DNA from: Marisa cornuarietis
Lineage: Eukaryota > Mollusca > Gastropoda > Architaenioglossa > Ampullariidae
Direction: 5' to 3'
Length of the DNA stretch: 64,000 bases
NCBI GenBank assembly: GCA_004794655.1
Contig: SMMW01000559.1
Span: 1,302,001 to 1,366,000 of the forward strand
Part shown: positions 1 through 12,676 of the stretch, one piece after another
How the letters are laid out: every line of letters starts with the position of its first letter
Position numbering within the stretch: the stretch's first letter is position 1
The notes under the pieces: model-generated
Seen by the model: only the letters and a program-made list of their open reading frames with translations
The model's database searches: none
What the model was told of the DNA's origin: nothing
Position numbers and translations under genes: made by a program

Positions 1-920
1 CCCGCCCAGGTGTGAAAACTCGTCTGCCCAGCGGCCGCGCTCCGTGTTATCAAGTCGTTATCGCGTGTGGAGGACGACTGGAGGTATGGTGGATGGGGGG
101 GAGTGAAGGGTGATTAGACAAAGGTTGGGGATGGAGGGAAGGGAGTCGCCTAAAGGCGAAGGCGGTTTTTTTTTTTTGCGGAGGACAAGGTCGCGGAAGA
201 CGGCAGGCCACTAAAGCCTACAACAGAAGCTTGTGGAGAAGGGGATAGCGGGAGGGGAGAGGAGGGTTTATGAGCCAGGAGCTAGTGGGGGGTGGGGGGG
301 TAGGAGTCGCCCTGGAGTACGGTCTGTAGAGCTCGCCAGCACAGACACGGTTTAAAGTGGCGAGTTCACGGAGGTGAATACAACACCGGCCCAGGTGATA
401 GGCAGTCTTTTATCGACACCAGTTTGCGACAGGTGAACGCGAGCGAGAGAATTTAAGAGGGTGGGGGTGTGTGTTGTGGGGGAGGGGATGGAGCGGAAAG
501 AGGTGAAGTAGGAGGAGGTGCGTACAAGCAAGTCGTTCAGAGAACTGGAAGGGCGGTAAGCTGTGGGTCGGGGAGCCACGAAAACGGAAGAGTGGGGCTT
601 TCTTGGAGGTGCCGGGGCTTGCCGAGAGCCAAGAGATAAGGTGGCTGTAAAACATGGGCGAAGATGTGATGTAGGGGTGGATACTGGGGTGAAACGAAGT
701 TGAGCGGAAGGTGGAGTGGGGAGGGGAAATTTGAGGGCTTGCCGTGATCGCTCCCACCTCTGCACCTACCCAATCTTTCACCGCGTGATACTGTTGTTGT
801 CCTCGTCTCCCCTGTGCCAACCAGATGGAGCAGGTTTTTAGGGAGCATCCGACCCGACAACACCTGCCCTACCCGGGACCATTGAGGGCAAAGTCTTGAT
901 CTGTACGAGTGCACCCTCTG
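1..920. other. Gene-free purine-rich stretch
   Basis: The + strand is strongly G/A-rich here, so the C/T-rich minus strand contains few stop triplets. Three overlapping minus-strand frames stay open between about 352 and 914, but their translations are rich in Pro, Ser, Thr and Leu, overlap each other and show no domain. I read them as a composition effect. A short poly-T run lies at about 168-177. No gene is supported. Confidence 0.4.
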
Positions 921-3459
921 TGGGTACTTCTTACACTAACACGCGCATGCGTCTTACACTAACATGAACATGCGTTTTAAACTAGCACGTGAATGGACCA
1001 CAAAGGGTAGGATTAGAAGAAGAAAGGAAGAGAAGATTTTTTTATTTCATTTTATACAGGCGACAAGTTTGTGTATATTGCCTCAGGAAACTTGTCTACG
1101 GTACGACCGCATGAACGTTGAGCAGGAGAACAAAGAGCATAACCTCTCTTGTTTTTTTTTTAATGTCTCCCCTGGTATTAAGTTTTTACGAGAACGTGTT
1201 TCATCGTCTTTATCTTTTGTTTCAATAAAAAGTCATTTTTCGCTGCGGGGACGACTGAGATCTGCGGAGACATGTTTAGGTCGGTCACGCCGAGCGCTCC
1301 TCGAGTCGATTTTCCCCACGTCCGTGATTTCCCCCCTTGCTAGGTGACGTCACACAACAACGCTGATTACAAATGACCTGCTGCAGACAGGTGCAAGCGA
1401 CCCAGATAGCCACACCTACACACGGGGTGCTAAATCATCGATGAACAAGTCACGCGCCTTTCTCTTTCACCGCCATCACTATCATCTGTCTTCCCTGAAA
1501 GGTTTTATAGTGTATATTGATACATCTGCGAAGTGTGCAAAGTTAGTACAGGAGAAAAGGTTAGGCAGCTCAGAATTGGGGGAACAGAGAAAATATCACG
1601 TGATCTCAATGCCTGTTTGGTCAGAGAGGACAAAATGGAGGTGATCGAGAAGCGTCGAGAAGATATGATTAAGAAAATGTGAAAGTAAGTGAAGGAGTAG
1701 TGCAAGTAAGTGATACAGCAGTGGAAGTAGATAAACTTGAAATAATAACAAATATAAAGTAATTGTACTTCTTTAATCGTCATTTGTTAATAATCAGTCG
1801 TTATAGTGATTGACTGCAGGAAAAGACTGATATAAATAGTTTTCCGTTTCAGGCACTCGTATTTCATTAATTTTTTCTCGTCCCCAGAATTTTCTTTCCG
1901 AGGGATCCATTGAAAACAGGATTTCCTTCTTCTTTTGAGTTTAGACTTCCTTTTGTTGGAGTGCGTCCTTGACTTTATATAGCATGTGAAAATCGAGTAC
2001 ACAGTAACATCGTTGGCCGCTGCTGTGCTGCTGCTAGCAAATCAACATGCACTTTGCTCCCTCGTTCTGTCTCCCACGAACACATGCTCTCACGGTCGTA
2101 CATACACACACACCGACATGCAGCAGAGCTGACATACCCTGTCGGTCGAGTTCCAGGTCTGGCATATTCACATCCCACCAGTACAATAACCCCTACTTAC
2201 AAACTGATCGATTGGATCAGGAGCGGTAATGCCTTCAACACTTCTAGCTCATAAATTGATTTTATTTGGTCTTTCACATTTTTAAAGTGCACGCAAACAT
2301 TAACATGCAAACGAAGGAACGCGCCTGCCTGCTGACACTGGTGTCGTGCAGGTTTTTTTTTTTTTTTTTCCTGTCCTGGTCTTGAACACGCCACCAGAAA
2401 CGCCAGCCAAACGGTGCGCGGATGGCGTCCCTTTGTAAGCCCAAGATCACCAAAGGGCAGTAACTCGACGCGTTGAGCAAACTCAAAAGCACCGCGTGTG
2501 GAAAGAGAGAGAGAGAGTCGCCCGGCTCCGTTGGTGGGTAGGGTGGGAGAAGGTTAGGAGGAAGAGACGGAGATGAATACATACAGGTGGACAAGGACGA
2601 AAACAGCGTATTTTTTCAGTCTGTGTGCTCATCGAGCGGCCGTCGTCACCAGGTAGCAGAGAAAGTGATGACACCCTAGCACCCGTCGGTCTAGGGGAGA
2701 GGGAAGAGGAGGCACTAGCTCCCTCTCTTTCACCGTATGTGCCGGGCAGGCATTCAGAGCTTTATCGTGGCAGTGGAGGAATCAGGGTGGGGCGGAGGGA
2801 GCGCCGTGGGAGCTTATCTCGAAAATAACTTGGGGACAACAACAGATGATGATAACTGGTGAAAGAAGGAAGGACAGGTGGTGTAACAGGTGTTTTTGTG
2901 CGTCAACAACACGGTCGACAATCCTGGCATTAACAAACGAACGGGAAAACTGCATTCTAGACCATTATTTTACCAGTGTGTACGTGCAAGCGTACTGTAC
3001 TGCATACAGGCAATTTTGGTCAAGTGTCACCACACAATAGCTACATACTGTAATGCGCCTGTTGAGATTGTTCAATTTACCTATTTATTTAAATAGTGAC
3101 ACCTTTAAATTCCCCCCTCCCCCCTCGAGTATCTACAATACTCATCGCTGAAGGTAATAATACCATTATAATATCATTATATTGTATGCGGATTCCCTTG
3201 CAGCACCTGACTTTTTCGCATGAGCCATTGTGCTTTTTCCATTCACGTTTTCGCAAGAATCTCATATCCCACATGTTTGACCATTCACTTATTTCCAGGG
3301 CTGCGTCCATGTGACGGTGATAATTTTCTAGGGGACGGAAGAAGTTAATCTTATGATCGTCTCCCCCACCACCAATCCCCCCAAAAAAAAAACAACAACA
3401 ACCCCGAGCAGCATATCTAGTTTCTCTGTTTAGTTTTGTTTTATCATGCAATCATCCAG
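921..3459. other. No gene supported
   Basis: This stretch has only short unrelated open frames, a poly-T run near 2,352-2,369 and a short GA tract near 2,505-2,516. I see no coding family, no convincing exon with both splice signals, and no transposon ends. Confidence 0.4.
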
Positions 3460-3920
3460 CTATTGGATTCATTTACCCAGTTCACCATCTCGTAATCTCA
3501 CTGCACAATCCTGTAATCCGATGTATCACTCACCACCATCTCCTATCCTATTTATTCTATCGCCTCAGTAAGCGGGTATCCTATTTCTAATTCACCTCAC
3601 CATCTCGCCGCGATATAACCCTTGGTTGCTGGCACGGTCAAAACCCCACAAACCAAACCACCTTCCCGTTGTCCCATTTATTCTTTCGCCTCACCAAGTG
3701 GTTACCCCATTTATCAGTATCTCTTTCCCTTTTGAGCTACTCGCCGCACAATTATTCTATCCCATTTATCACTTAATTCGTTATCCTGCTTTCCCATTTA
3801 TCCTATCGCCTCACCAGCCAGCCATCCCACGTATCCTTCACCTCACCATTCCGTTATACCACTTATTCCCCCACCCTATCATATCGTTATCTCATGTATT
3901 CTCTCCCCTCATTATACCTT
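3460..3920. repeat. Degenerate pyrimidine-rich minisatellite
   Basis: The phrase 'tcccatttattctwtcgcc' followed by 'tcacca' recurs in diverged form, for example near 3,543, 3,672 and 3,790, with shorter 'cccatttat' echoes between. Units vary in length (roughly 25-40 bp) and are heavily diverged, so this is an old tandem array. The open frame through it (3,626-3,976) is a by-product of the C/T-rich composition. Confidence 0.5.
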
Positions 3921-4578
3921 TGTCTCCCTGTACCCTCCCGCGTTCCTGTCTTATTCTTCTTTCGAGTCTTCCTTGAGTGCCCTTCTCTCCCCTTCCCAAG
4001 AAAAAAGATCCGTTGGAGCCGTCTCCCTTCTTCAGTCAGGAACTTCTTCGTTCTTGTAACGACAGGCAGCCTGCCTCTAAATACAGCCTCACCCTTGTAA
4101 ATACTCCCCTTGTCTTTCATCTTCCCCCCCCCCCATTTAATTTTTTTTTAGTCTATTTCATCTCGTGGTTCTTTCTTGTTCGTGTTGAGCAAGACCTTCC
4201 TTTTCTTTGCGTGACGAATGCGATAGGCTGTTTTCATGACCTATTTTTTCCCCCCTCGAAGCGATTTTTTTCTTCTTTTATTTTCTTCGAAAGGTCCTGC
4301 TTAGCGACACAGCACCAAGGCTTTATATCCCCCACCCCCCACCCACCATACAAGCACCACCAAGCACCCTCCCACCCCACTTTGCGAAAGTTACAAACTT
4401 TTTCTCGGAGTCGGACCGCAGCGGAGGGAGAGGGTTCATGATCATGACTGTATTTTTACAAGGAATCGCACCGTCTCTGGTGCACAGAAAGAGTTAGGTA
4501 AGATTTTACAAGCGCTGCCCAACTCACCGCTGCACCTGTCATCAACACAGAGCTTAGTGGGTGAAGGCCCAGCTTCAG
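3921..4578. other. No gene supported
   Basis: The stretch is C/T-rich with poly-C and poly-T runs near 4,126-4,150. Open frames on the + strand (to 4,441) are Pro/Ser/Phe-rich translations of this biased sequence. No gene is supported. Confidence 0.4.
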
Positions 4579-4607
4579 AGGTCAGGTCGTCAGGTCAAGT
4601 CAGGTCA
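4579..4607 (+). promoter_or_regulatory. Cluster of nuclear-receptor-type AGGTCA half-sites
   Basis: Three AGGTCA hexamers start at 4,579, 4,592 and 4,602, with an AGGTCG at 4,584. The last two are separated by four bases (AGTC), which is the DR4 arrangement bound by thyroid-hormone-receptor/LXR-type heterodimers in other animals. This is a sequence match only. No promoter or gene is established nearby, although an unassigned ORF begins at 4,845. It could equally be a small local tandem duplication of 'caggtcaagt'. Confidence 0.3.
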
Positions 4608-4844
4608 GTCAACATAACGATAAATTCAAGTGCTTTCACAACTCGAACCATCGTCACCTTTGTTTTCTTTGTTGTTTGTTGTTAGATAATGAAAATAAAG
4701 ACGACGACATCGACAAAAACGAAGATCATGATGACGGTGGTGACGATGATGATTATGAACGTTGAATATGTTTAGAAGCAGCTAACGAGGTGTAGGTCAG
4801 AACGATTGCAGTAGTGAAGTACGGGAATACAAACACCGAAGCTT

Positions 4845-5477
4845 TTGAGGAATGAGGGAAGGCGGCATGTTACTAGGATGTTACTGCAAAACGAGGAATA
4901 TGCTAAGAGCTACGACACCCAGATACACACCTCCCTGTCTACAGTCAAGCACCCGTACCCAGAAGTCAAGCCTCGAGTGAAGGGAGCACTGATTTCACAG
5001 ATCATAGAAGTCTGTGGAGGAGAGGGTTGGGTGGGCCAAGGATCCGCAAGGACGGAAGGAAGCAGAGGTGCAAGGGCCTGCAACTGCCCGACTTGGACGG
5101 GAGAGGACGGACCAGGCAGCCGAAGCGCAATTATAAGCAAGACAATCGATGTATGCTGTTTGTTCGCAAGGTCCGCCCGGCAGCCTTTGAAAAGATCGGA
5201 CTATACGCCATCGATTGAGGCGCAAGAGGTAAACAGGCGCGGCGTGCCTTTGCTTCAGCTCAGTTCTGGCGAGATGGACTTTGCGGTCTTTTGCGAGGCA
5301 AGATTCCCACATCCCCGTTACTCACCTCCGACCACCCTCCTCTTACCTCCAGCTCGTCATCGTTACCTCGCCTCTAACTGCCCTTGCCCTCCCACGTGTC
5401 CCATCTTCCCTTTCTTACCCACGCTGGTGCGTACGTGCGTGTACGCAAGACCATCGCCATCATGTAAAAACATTTAA
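4845..5477 (+). other. Unassigned 210-codon open frame
   Basis: This is the longest open frame outside the repeats and the LINE. The translation is mixed in composition, has no recognisable domain or signal peptide, and becomes Pro-rich at its end. Another + frame inside it (5,027-5,218) gives a basic 63-residue peptide that looks equally plausible. Three half-site hexamers lie about 240 bp upstream. It could be part of an exon, but I see no clear splice pair that would define it, and chance is quite possible at this length. Confidence 0.15.
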
Positions 5478-5774
5478 AATTTATTTCTATGTTTTGCTTT
5501 TTCAAAAACACAATGGCAGGTTACGAAATGCAGTTTATGGCTGACGTGTCTTTTGTCACAGCTGGCACGTCTGTCAGGCCGTCCTTTTAAAGACGCACCC
5601 GAGTACAAAGTACTCCCACCCACCCCAAACTACACACCGCTAGCTTCTTTTATTTTAGTGTGACGGTGAGCCGCTGACGACGGATGCACTTTGTGAAATT
5701 ACGGGTATTTCGCTGACCCAACATCATGGATTTTCTTTAACAGGTTAAAACGTCAAGAGATCAAGACTCTTTCT

Positions 5775-5778
<4 letters not shown>

Positions 5779-5808
<30 letters not shown>
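5779..5808. repeat. (GT)n microsatellite
   Basis: About 13 GT units followed by a short GC/GT stretch. Confidence 0.9.
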
Positions 5809-5809
<1 letters not shown>

Positions 5810-8800
5810 TGTTTCTTAAAAAGTATTTCTAGAAAGTACTCAGAGAAACCCTTTTGACTGTGGGAGGGGAAAGTGCGCTATATAAATTCACATAGTTATT
5901 ATAACGTGACTAGATTTATTTCTTTTAGAGATACAAATTAATCTTAATGTCTGAATTTTTCTCTCACATTTCTTTTTAGATAATTCCTTCAAACATGTAA
6001 TGTAAGTCCACTTTAGTGCCATTATCAGGAGTGAGAATGGAATACAAGCAGTGAAAGAAAGGAAAGGTAGACCAGATCTCGCCAGGCACCCCGATCAAGG
6101 CTATCTGTAGTCTTTGTTCTGAATCACCTTGAGTTCCTGTGACCCCCTTCATCCGGGTACTTACTGAACTTTGTGGCACTCCGCCTCCATGGCCTTGCTG
6201 CTGCAAATATTTTGCTCGTGCAGCGCGGAGGTCGAGGTCAGGCAGGGTCGAGGTTAGGGAGCGGAGAGGTCGCGGTCTGGAGAAAGGGATGCCGGTCTAC
6301 ACGGATCTGGCGGTTTGTCAGACGTATCCGCCGCCTGAGCCCCATTCCCCCCATCCTCTTCTCCCACCAACACACTTCTAGTTCATCTGTGTTATCAAGC
6401 ATGCCAGAGAGCCTTTGACAGCATCACAAAAGGAGGCGACCCGTTCCTATCGGAGAGGACTCTAGTGAGTGCGCTGCTTGGCCTGGGAGCCTGAGAGCCC
6501 AGTTGCCTGGCGCAGTGTCTGATGGGAGTCGTTCTGTTCGGAGATCTATGGATCCTGGGTCTTCAAGAGGCGCAGCTGGACAGACTGATGTATGTTTGCA
6601 TGCTGTGCAACCTGAGAGATAGTCTGACGCAACGCCTTGCGCACATGTGTGCGTGCACGTGTGGCATGGGGTGTGTGCCTGCGTGCGTGCATCGTATGAA
6701 TGTGTGTGTGTGTGTGTGTGAGAGAGAGATAGGGTGGCTAATCAAGTAAAAGTCTTTGGGTGTCTTTGCTGCTAGAAAGCTGATTGCTAGACGCACATTA
6801 ACAACATTTGTTTGGAGACACATCACTAGCAAGAACCGAAGACAAAGAATACATATATAAATAATAACATAAATAAGATTTAAAAATAAATTTTATTTTG
6901 CACCTTGCGATGAAAATATTGGAAATAAAGCGTGCACGGACTGCAGTAATTATTTACGAGTAAGATTAATCAGCTGTATACACATGTACCGACTCGCACG
7001 TGAGACAGAAACAAGACAGAGTTCTTAAACTGTGTCGCACTACAGTTGTCACGGTTGAGCGGACACCGTTCCCCGGTGACCAGTGTTGGATGCCATAGTG
7101 TTGGCTGGAGTTGGATAAAGTCTGGGAGAGTATTTTGTCGGTCGCTGTGGTGCATGTGAAATGATCAGTCATCTCACGAACAAATGGTTTGCACGTGCAC
7201 TGTATATACCGTGTTCTAGTCTGAAAATGGAGGGAAGGAGGGGAGATGTAGGAGGACATTAACTGGCTGGAGGATGGACACTTTGTTTTAGAGACTGCAG
7301 ACCGGAAGAAGGAAATCCCAGGAACGAGAGGATAGCAAGACAGCTGCGGGAGAGACTACGGGGAGGGCGGAGAAGGGTATGTGCAGGACACAAGAGGAGG
7401 CCCTGGATCAGACGCCTATAATGACCGACAATGACACGTGTTTGATTCGACAAAATATCTTTTAAAAAGCAACTAATGCAACTGCAGTGTCGTGCAGTGT
7501 CAAGATGGAGGTGGAGCTAATTCGGCTGCCGTCTGAGTGTTCTGCGCATGCTTGAGACACGTAATCTGCCAGCAGCATTTAAATCTCCCCCACCCCAGCT
7601 TTTCCCTGCAGTTCTTTTTCCTTTCCTTCCCCTTGTCCACGCGCCCACATCGACAAAAATCATTTCCCCTTCCCTCCTATCCTCCCAGTTTTTTCCCCCA
7701 CAAAAGTACCTCTCCCCTCTCAAGTTCGATCTACCTTTGACAAAATTACCTCTCCCAGCAAATTACCAGGTGTCCTACCAGTCCAAGAAAACATGTCGTC
7801 GTGCTCAATTACAGGACATGGAGTCGTGACTAAAATCAATTACTGAAAGCAAATGGCCTGCATTAGACACGAAGCAGCCATGTTTAGAGACCAAGCAGCC
7901 TAGTGTTGGTCCATTCTTTCCGAACCACCTGGCACAGGGGCTCGCAGTCTGCTTCAGTCTCGCACAAACATGATCAAAGCTAACGTCTTTGTGCTCAGAG
8001 TACCCTTTTCCCGCCTTTGTCGAGGCCAATTTCCATCTCTCATATGGAAATAATTGGCCAACACGACTCTTTAGCTGTTGATATGGCAACAGACAGACCT
8101 AGAGGCAGGCCGGATCGGAAGTCAGCCGGGTGTTGTGTTGAATGGAGTGGGTAGGGTAGGGTATGGGGGGGAGGGGATAGGGCATAGGGAAGGGGGGGCA
8201 ACGCATGTAAAAGGTATGGGTCGGGGACGGAGAGAAGGCACGACCTGGGTGTATTCTGACTGCAGAACAATTAAGCTACTTTCTGTTTTTCCTCTCTTTT
8301 ACTTGTGAGAGTGAGCGAGAGAGAGAGAGAGTGTAGGGATGCCTGCGTGCGTGTGCGTGCGTGCACGTGTATGTTGTGTGCATGGATGAATGCAGGTGTC
8401 TTTCTCGGTGTACAAAGACTCCACGTCAGCACTTTAAGTTTGGCTCCACACACACACACACACACGCACGCAAACACATCTATTTTAGTCTTGCATAAAG
8501 AAACTATGAACAATGATCCTCTTATATGCAGCTGTAGAGATAGTATCAGCACCTCGCGCGTGCTTATACAGTGTAATGAAAACTGTGTGGAAAGAGAGAC
8601 TCAAAAACATCTTTAACATATATAAGCTAACATTAAACATAAATACCCCCGCCCCCCACAAACCTCCTAAATCAACTGTAAGAGACTGCATTGACTTTGA
8701 TGTAAAGATAGCGGCAAGGAATTATGCATGTCTTACTTTGCGGCAATGAAGAAATTATATTCTATGGTACTGTCTTTCCTGATGTCTTTTTCGGTTTTTT

Positions 8801-8812
8801 TTAAACATAGAG
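5809..8812. other. Gene-poor stretch with minor repeats
   Basis: It contains a LINE-tail-like phrase near 5,871-5,895 ('gtgcgctatataaa'), a GT/GA microsatellite at about 6,700-6,730, a GA tract near 8,310-8,330 and a CA tract near 8,449-8,467. Open frames are short and unrelated to known families. No gene is supported. Confidence 0.4.
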
Positions 8813-9050
8813 GAAAGGAACAGCTGAGTGGCTATCCAGCCAGTTCGATACCCGGGTGGCGCTCCGTACTTTCTCCCAGTTAACCCAGCCGTACTGGCAG
8901 CGAGAGAAAGAAAGAGAGAGAGAGAGAGTGGCGGAGATGTACACCACCTTCACCAAAAAGCTGGTCCCAAAATTAGCGAGGTGTCTAATATGTAACTCCT
9001 CTACGACCAAAAGGTAAACGGTCACGGGATTAAAATACCTTTTTTTTTAA
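8813..9050 (+). mobile_element. tRNA-derived SINE, family A (diverged copy)
   Basis: The stretch has the family-A layout in order: a decayed head ('gctgagtggctatcc'), a box-B-like 'agttcgataccc', the 'ctcccagttaaccca' block, 'ggcagcgaga', 'caccaccttcacc', 'agctggtccc', 'gaggtgtctaa' and a terminal poly-T (9,041-9,048). It is the most diverged of six copies in the window and carries an inserted GA run. No target-site duplication is visible. Confidence 0.75.
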
Positions 9051-9119
9051 ACACTATCTGTCTTGCCTGACTATCTGTCCAGCTGTCTATCCATGGGGGA
9101 GGGGGGACGCTGGATTGTG

Positions 9120-9480
9120 CCAGTGCCGAAGAAAAGCCCGGTGTTAGAATTAATTGATTTACACTCTGTTGTAATGAAAGGTTATATTTTGAAAACGTGA
9201 ACTCAAAAGCTTGCTAGTCCTGGCTCAGGACTCATTAGACCCTCTACAGTTTGCCTATAGAAGTAAGCGTAGTGTAGAAGATGCTGTTTTATGTCTTAAA
9301 TAGAATTTACGCACTTCTGGAGAACCCCAACAACTGTAATCTTCTAAATAATTTTTTTAAAACTTCTCCAGTGTTTTCAATACAATGCAATGTCATTTGA
9401 TTGTTCAAAAATGATTTCGGATGAATGTTGATATCAGAACTTCTCTGTGGATCTTACTGTATTGCTCACTGTATTGGCGC
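9120..9480 (+). pseudogene. Relic of CR1/L2-type LINE reverse transcriptase
   Basis: Read across frameshifts, the translation carries reverse-transcriptase landmarks. First comes a 'LIDLHSVVMK' block. Then 'DPLQFAYRSKRSVEDAVLCL' is encoded from about 9,238. Then, after stop codons, comes 'FSSVFNTMQCHLIVQK', equivalent to the first catalytic block (usually F-x-D-F-S-S-A-F-N). At least five stops and two shifts interrupt it, so it is inactive. The Jockey/CR1/L2 assignment rests on these motifs from family knowledge. The later YADD-type catalytic block is not visible. The remainder to about 9,870 may be decayed downstream sequence of the same element. Confidence 0.7.
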
Positions 9481-9950
9481 CACCGGACCGCGCATCCATC
9501 CATCTGGTAACAAACAGCTGCTACGATATATTGAGGTATACTACTGTCAGTACGGTGCAGGTTCCAATTAACCCACCCATTTCTCAGTATCTAATTGATC
9601 TGTGCTTAAAGTGACACGATGTAGTTAATGGATCTCACTCGCTGGATTTAGGCTTACTGGATTTGTTCCGTAGCAACAGTCCCACAACGACTGTCGGCAG
9701 CTTCATTACAACATGGAAACACAAATAAGGAAATACTTCGATGGTTTGCGCTTAAAAGTGCTGACACCATTAGAACTCTCGGGAATTTTTTAGTTAGGAT
9801 AGAGCTAATACTGGGCTTAAGACTGAAGATGCCTGTACCTTGCTTCCCCATCAAAGTAGACATGGAGTAGACACAGCGCTTGCATGCAGGCGATATAAAT
9901 CAACAGATGTTGCAAAAACCACAGGTTTATTGTATACTTAATTGAGAATC

Positions 9951-9992
9951 TTGATGATGATGATGATGATGATGATTATTATTATTATTGTT
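9951..9992. repeat. (TGA)n(TTA)n trinucleotide microsatellite
   Basis: About eight TGA units run into TTA units. It may be the 3' tail of a minus-strand repeat that continues to about 10,280, but no family is recognised there. Confidence 0.8.
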
Positions 9993-12640
9993 TTATTACT
10001 GCCACTCTTTGCTAAAGTTGGCTCAGTGCTGACAACATGCTTAAAGCCTCCCAAGATGCTGATTGTCTCCCTTGCCAAAAGTCTACTAGCCTCCCTTGTT
10101 GAGGCAGACCGTGTCTTTGCCAGTCAGGTAAGAATCCGAACACTGGAACAAGATTTTCCGAGGTGACTCTTATGCCACTACTCCAGGTGTACCGCGTTCC
10201 ACGTGCGATAGCCGGGCACACCTGCCTGAACAATGCGGTAAGGAGCCAAACTCTTGGTGCCAAAGGGAAGAAGCACACAGCTGCCTATGGTAAACAGACG
10301 TTTGAGGCGAGCAGGTGTTGAGTTTCAGTTTTCCGGCGGCAGGCGTTTGTAGAAGGAATCGACCTGGTGTACTTCTCGGTTCGTGCGCAAGGTGAATGCG
10401 CAGCGAGCAGACATGAAGATCCTGAAAGAACAGATATGCGGTCCTTTTATGACGCAGAAATTTCTAGAAGACAGGACATGATTGCAACCTGACAGCATCC
10501 CACTTGACTGTGTTACGATCTTTACTCTCGATCTCCTGTTTCACCAAATGCTAATTACTTCTGTCCCTTTATTTTATTTGGCGGGGTAAGGAAGAGAGGG
10601 AGCCGCGAGATCTGTCTTTGTTTGTTTGTTTGTTTTTATTTGCGGGTTTTGGGGGGTGGGGTTGGGATGGGAACGTTGGCAACTGAAGGCACGGCAGTGT
10701 CAGTAGTGAGTTAAGTGTCCAGTTAACAGAACACTTACTGTCAACTATTTGACAATGATTGGCAGAGTTTTACGTGGCAGTCATATTAAAAGAACTGCCA
10801 CGTAATTGATAACGATTAAGAATGTCCTGAAGAGGAATGGTCAGAAGATGACATGCACGTCCATTAATTCTCTCTCCATCCTTCTTCGAGTCCGAGGTCA
10901 AGGTTTATTGCAGTTTGCACAGGGACCAGCTCAGTCTGGTCGTCTTCGTCCAGCCATCCCATTGAAGACACACGGGGCGCGCCACTACAGCCAGCAGGAG
11001 GCTGAAGGCGAGCCGTGGGAGGGGAGGAAGAAGGGGTGCACAAGGAGAGACAGAGGGAGAGGGCAGCAAAGTAAACCAATCGATAAATTCCTCCTGCACA
11101 GCTGTCGTCCCAGCAGTGACGTAACCCTCGCCTCCTCTGAGTCAGTGCCCCCCCGTGCGCAACAGTGGAAGGTTCCAGACGCATTTCTCCTCCAGGAATC
11201 TCTCCCTAAAGAGGCCTCTCTTCCTCTTCCATTCCCCCCCTCCACCTTCCATCATTCTCCGTCCCCGGTAAAATATGTCTGCCACCTGTTCCCCCGGCTG
11301 CACCAGGATGCAAGTAGGAACAGGGGCATCTAGGTTTCCGCCGCAAGGGGGTCGCACTCGAAAACTTCGCCTTCGCCTTCATGGCGTAGCTAGCGCCCTC
11401 TGGCACTCGGGCTGACTGGCTGGCTGGGTGGCGGGCCGCCTGCACACATGGCCGGCAACAAAGCATCCATTTTCTACTCGGCTCTGAGGCTAGTCCGTTC
11501 CATTCCTTTTTCTACACTTGGTGTGTGCAGGCAGGAGAGGGCTAGAATGATGACTTTAAAAGTATAAATAAAAAGGAAAAGAAAGTTTAAAGATGTTCTA
11601 TAACCTCCCTCCACTTCTCTCTCCCTCATTGCGCATGCGTATGTGTGTTTGTGTGTGTGTTTATGCATGCGTATGTGCCAGCGAGTGTGCTTTTGTGTCT
11701 GACTGCTTGGTTTGCGTTGCACAAGATAGTTCGCGGATTTCTCTGCCCGATACGGCCGCAGCAAAACAGAAGAAGCTTGAACAGGGCGCTTTACAGACTT
11801 GTATAATATAAAAAGTCTGCGGGCGCTTGTTGTGAGGCTGTCCAGCTCAGCTTTCTGATGTCGCACGTTTGTCACTTGCAGGGTGCTTTTTTTCCCTTCA
11901 TCTTTTTCGCCACCGTCAAATACGTCGCACCCACAAAGCAATAGACATTCCTGCAGGAGCCACGATAAAACAGAGAAAATAATATGCGTGTGTGTGTGAG
12001 TGGGACAGAGGGAAATAGATTAGTACTTACCAGGACACACCTACCCATCTACCCACATACATTTCCACTGCACGCTCCCCCCCCCAACAATTTCTTCAAA
12101 ATGTTCAGTACCTCCATGGATCATTTCTAATCAATCAATCAATCAATCAGCCAACCAATAATCCAATCATCAACCGACAGGAAGTGACAGAGAGGGACTG
12201 AGGGAGGGACTTTCACTCAAACAGTCGTAGCTCCCGTTGCCGAACATAAGCTGTTAGTCTTTCAAATTAAGGGACACGAAAAAGATATTATTTCACTATT
12301 ATATCCCACCGACGGCCCACATGAATGACCGACTCAAATAAAGCGATAGATCGAAAGTTGACAACTAAAATTACAGCTGGAAGAGTAAGTGGTAAAAATC
12401 AATCAGGGTGAGGCGGGATACCCTGGCTAGATTTGAATAATAAACGTGCCGCAGTCCCTTTGCATCAAAAGCAGTGATAAGTTCGAAAATGAGGGCCTCC
12501 TAGAGCTAACGAGACCTGCAAACGCATTTGAGTAATCTTTCCTTGACGTAAATAAGCACAAAAAAACAAAAACAAAACAAAACACACACAAAAAAACGAT
12601 CATGATCACTAACGACGCTTTCCTAAAGTAACCTCCTAAT
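9993..12640. other. No gene firmly supported
   Basis: A + frame at 10,806-11,333 (175 codons) overlaps several minus-strand frames in a GC-rich patch and shows no domain. On the minus strand an AATAAA hexamer occurs near 10,907, so the patch could be a 3' exon of an unseen gene, but nothing else supports this. A donor-like 'cagtcag/gtaaga' occurs at about 10,129 without a matching coding exon. GT-rich tracts lie at 11,640-11,690 and 11,983-12,000. Confidence 0.35.
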
Positions 12641-12676
12641 AAGCGGGTGGTCTGTCACTTGCACCATCCGAGTCAA

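Noticed and set aside
352..914. Minus-strand ORFs of 125-137 codons in all three frames
   Set aside because: They overlap each other in a C/T-rich strand and have low-complexity Pro/Ser/Thr translations; a composition effect.
8150..8170. Telomere-like 'gggtagggtaggg' tract
   Set aside because: The unit is GGGTA, too short and not the TTAGGG motif.
9942..10166. ORF starting with poly-Met/Ile
   Set aside because: Its start is the (TGA)n(TTA)n microsatellite; the remainder has no family match.
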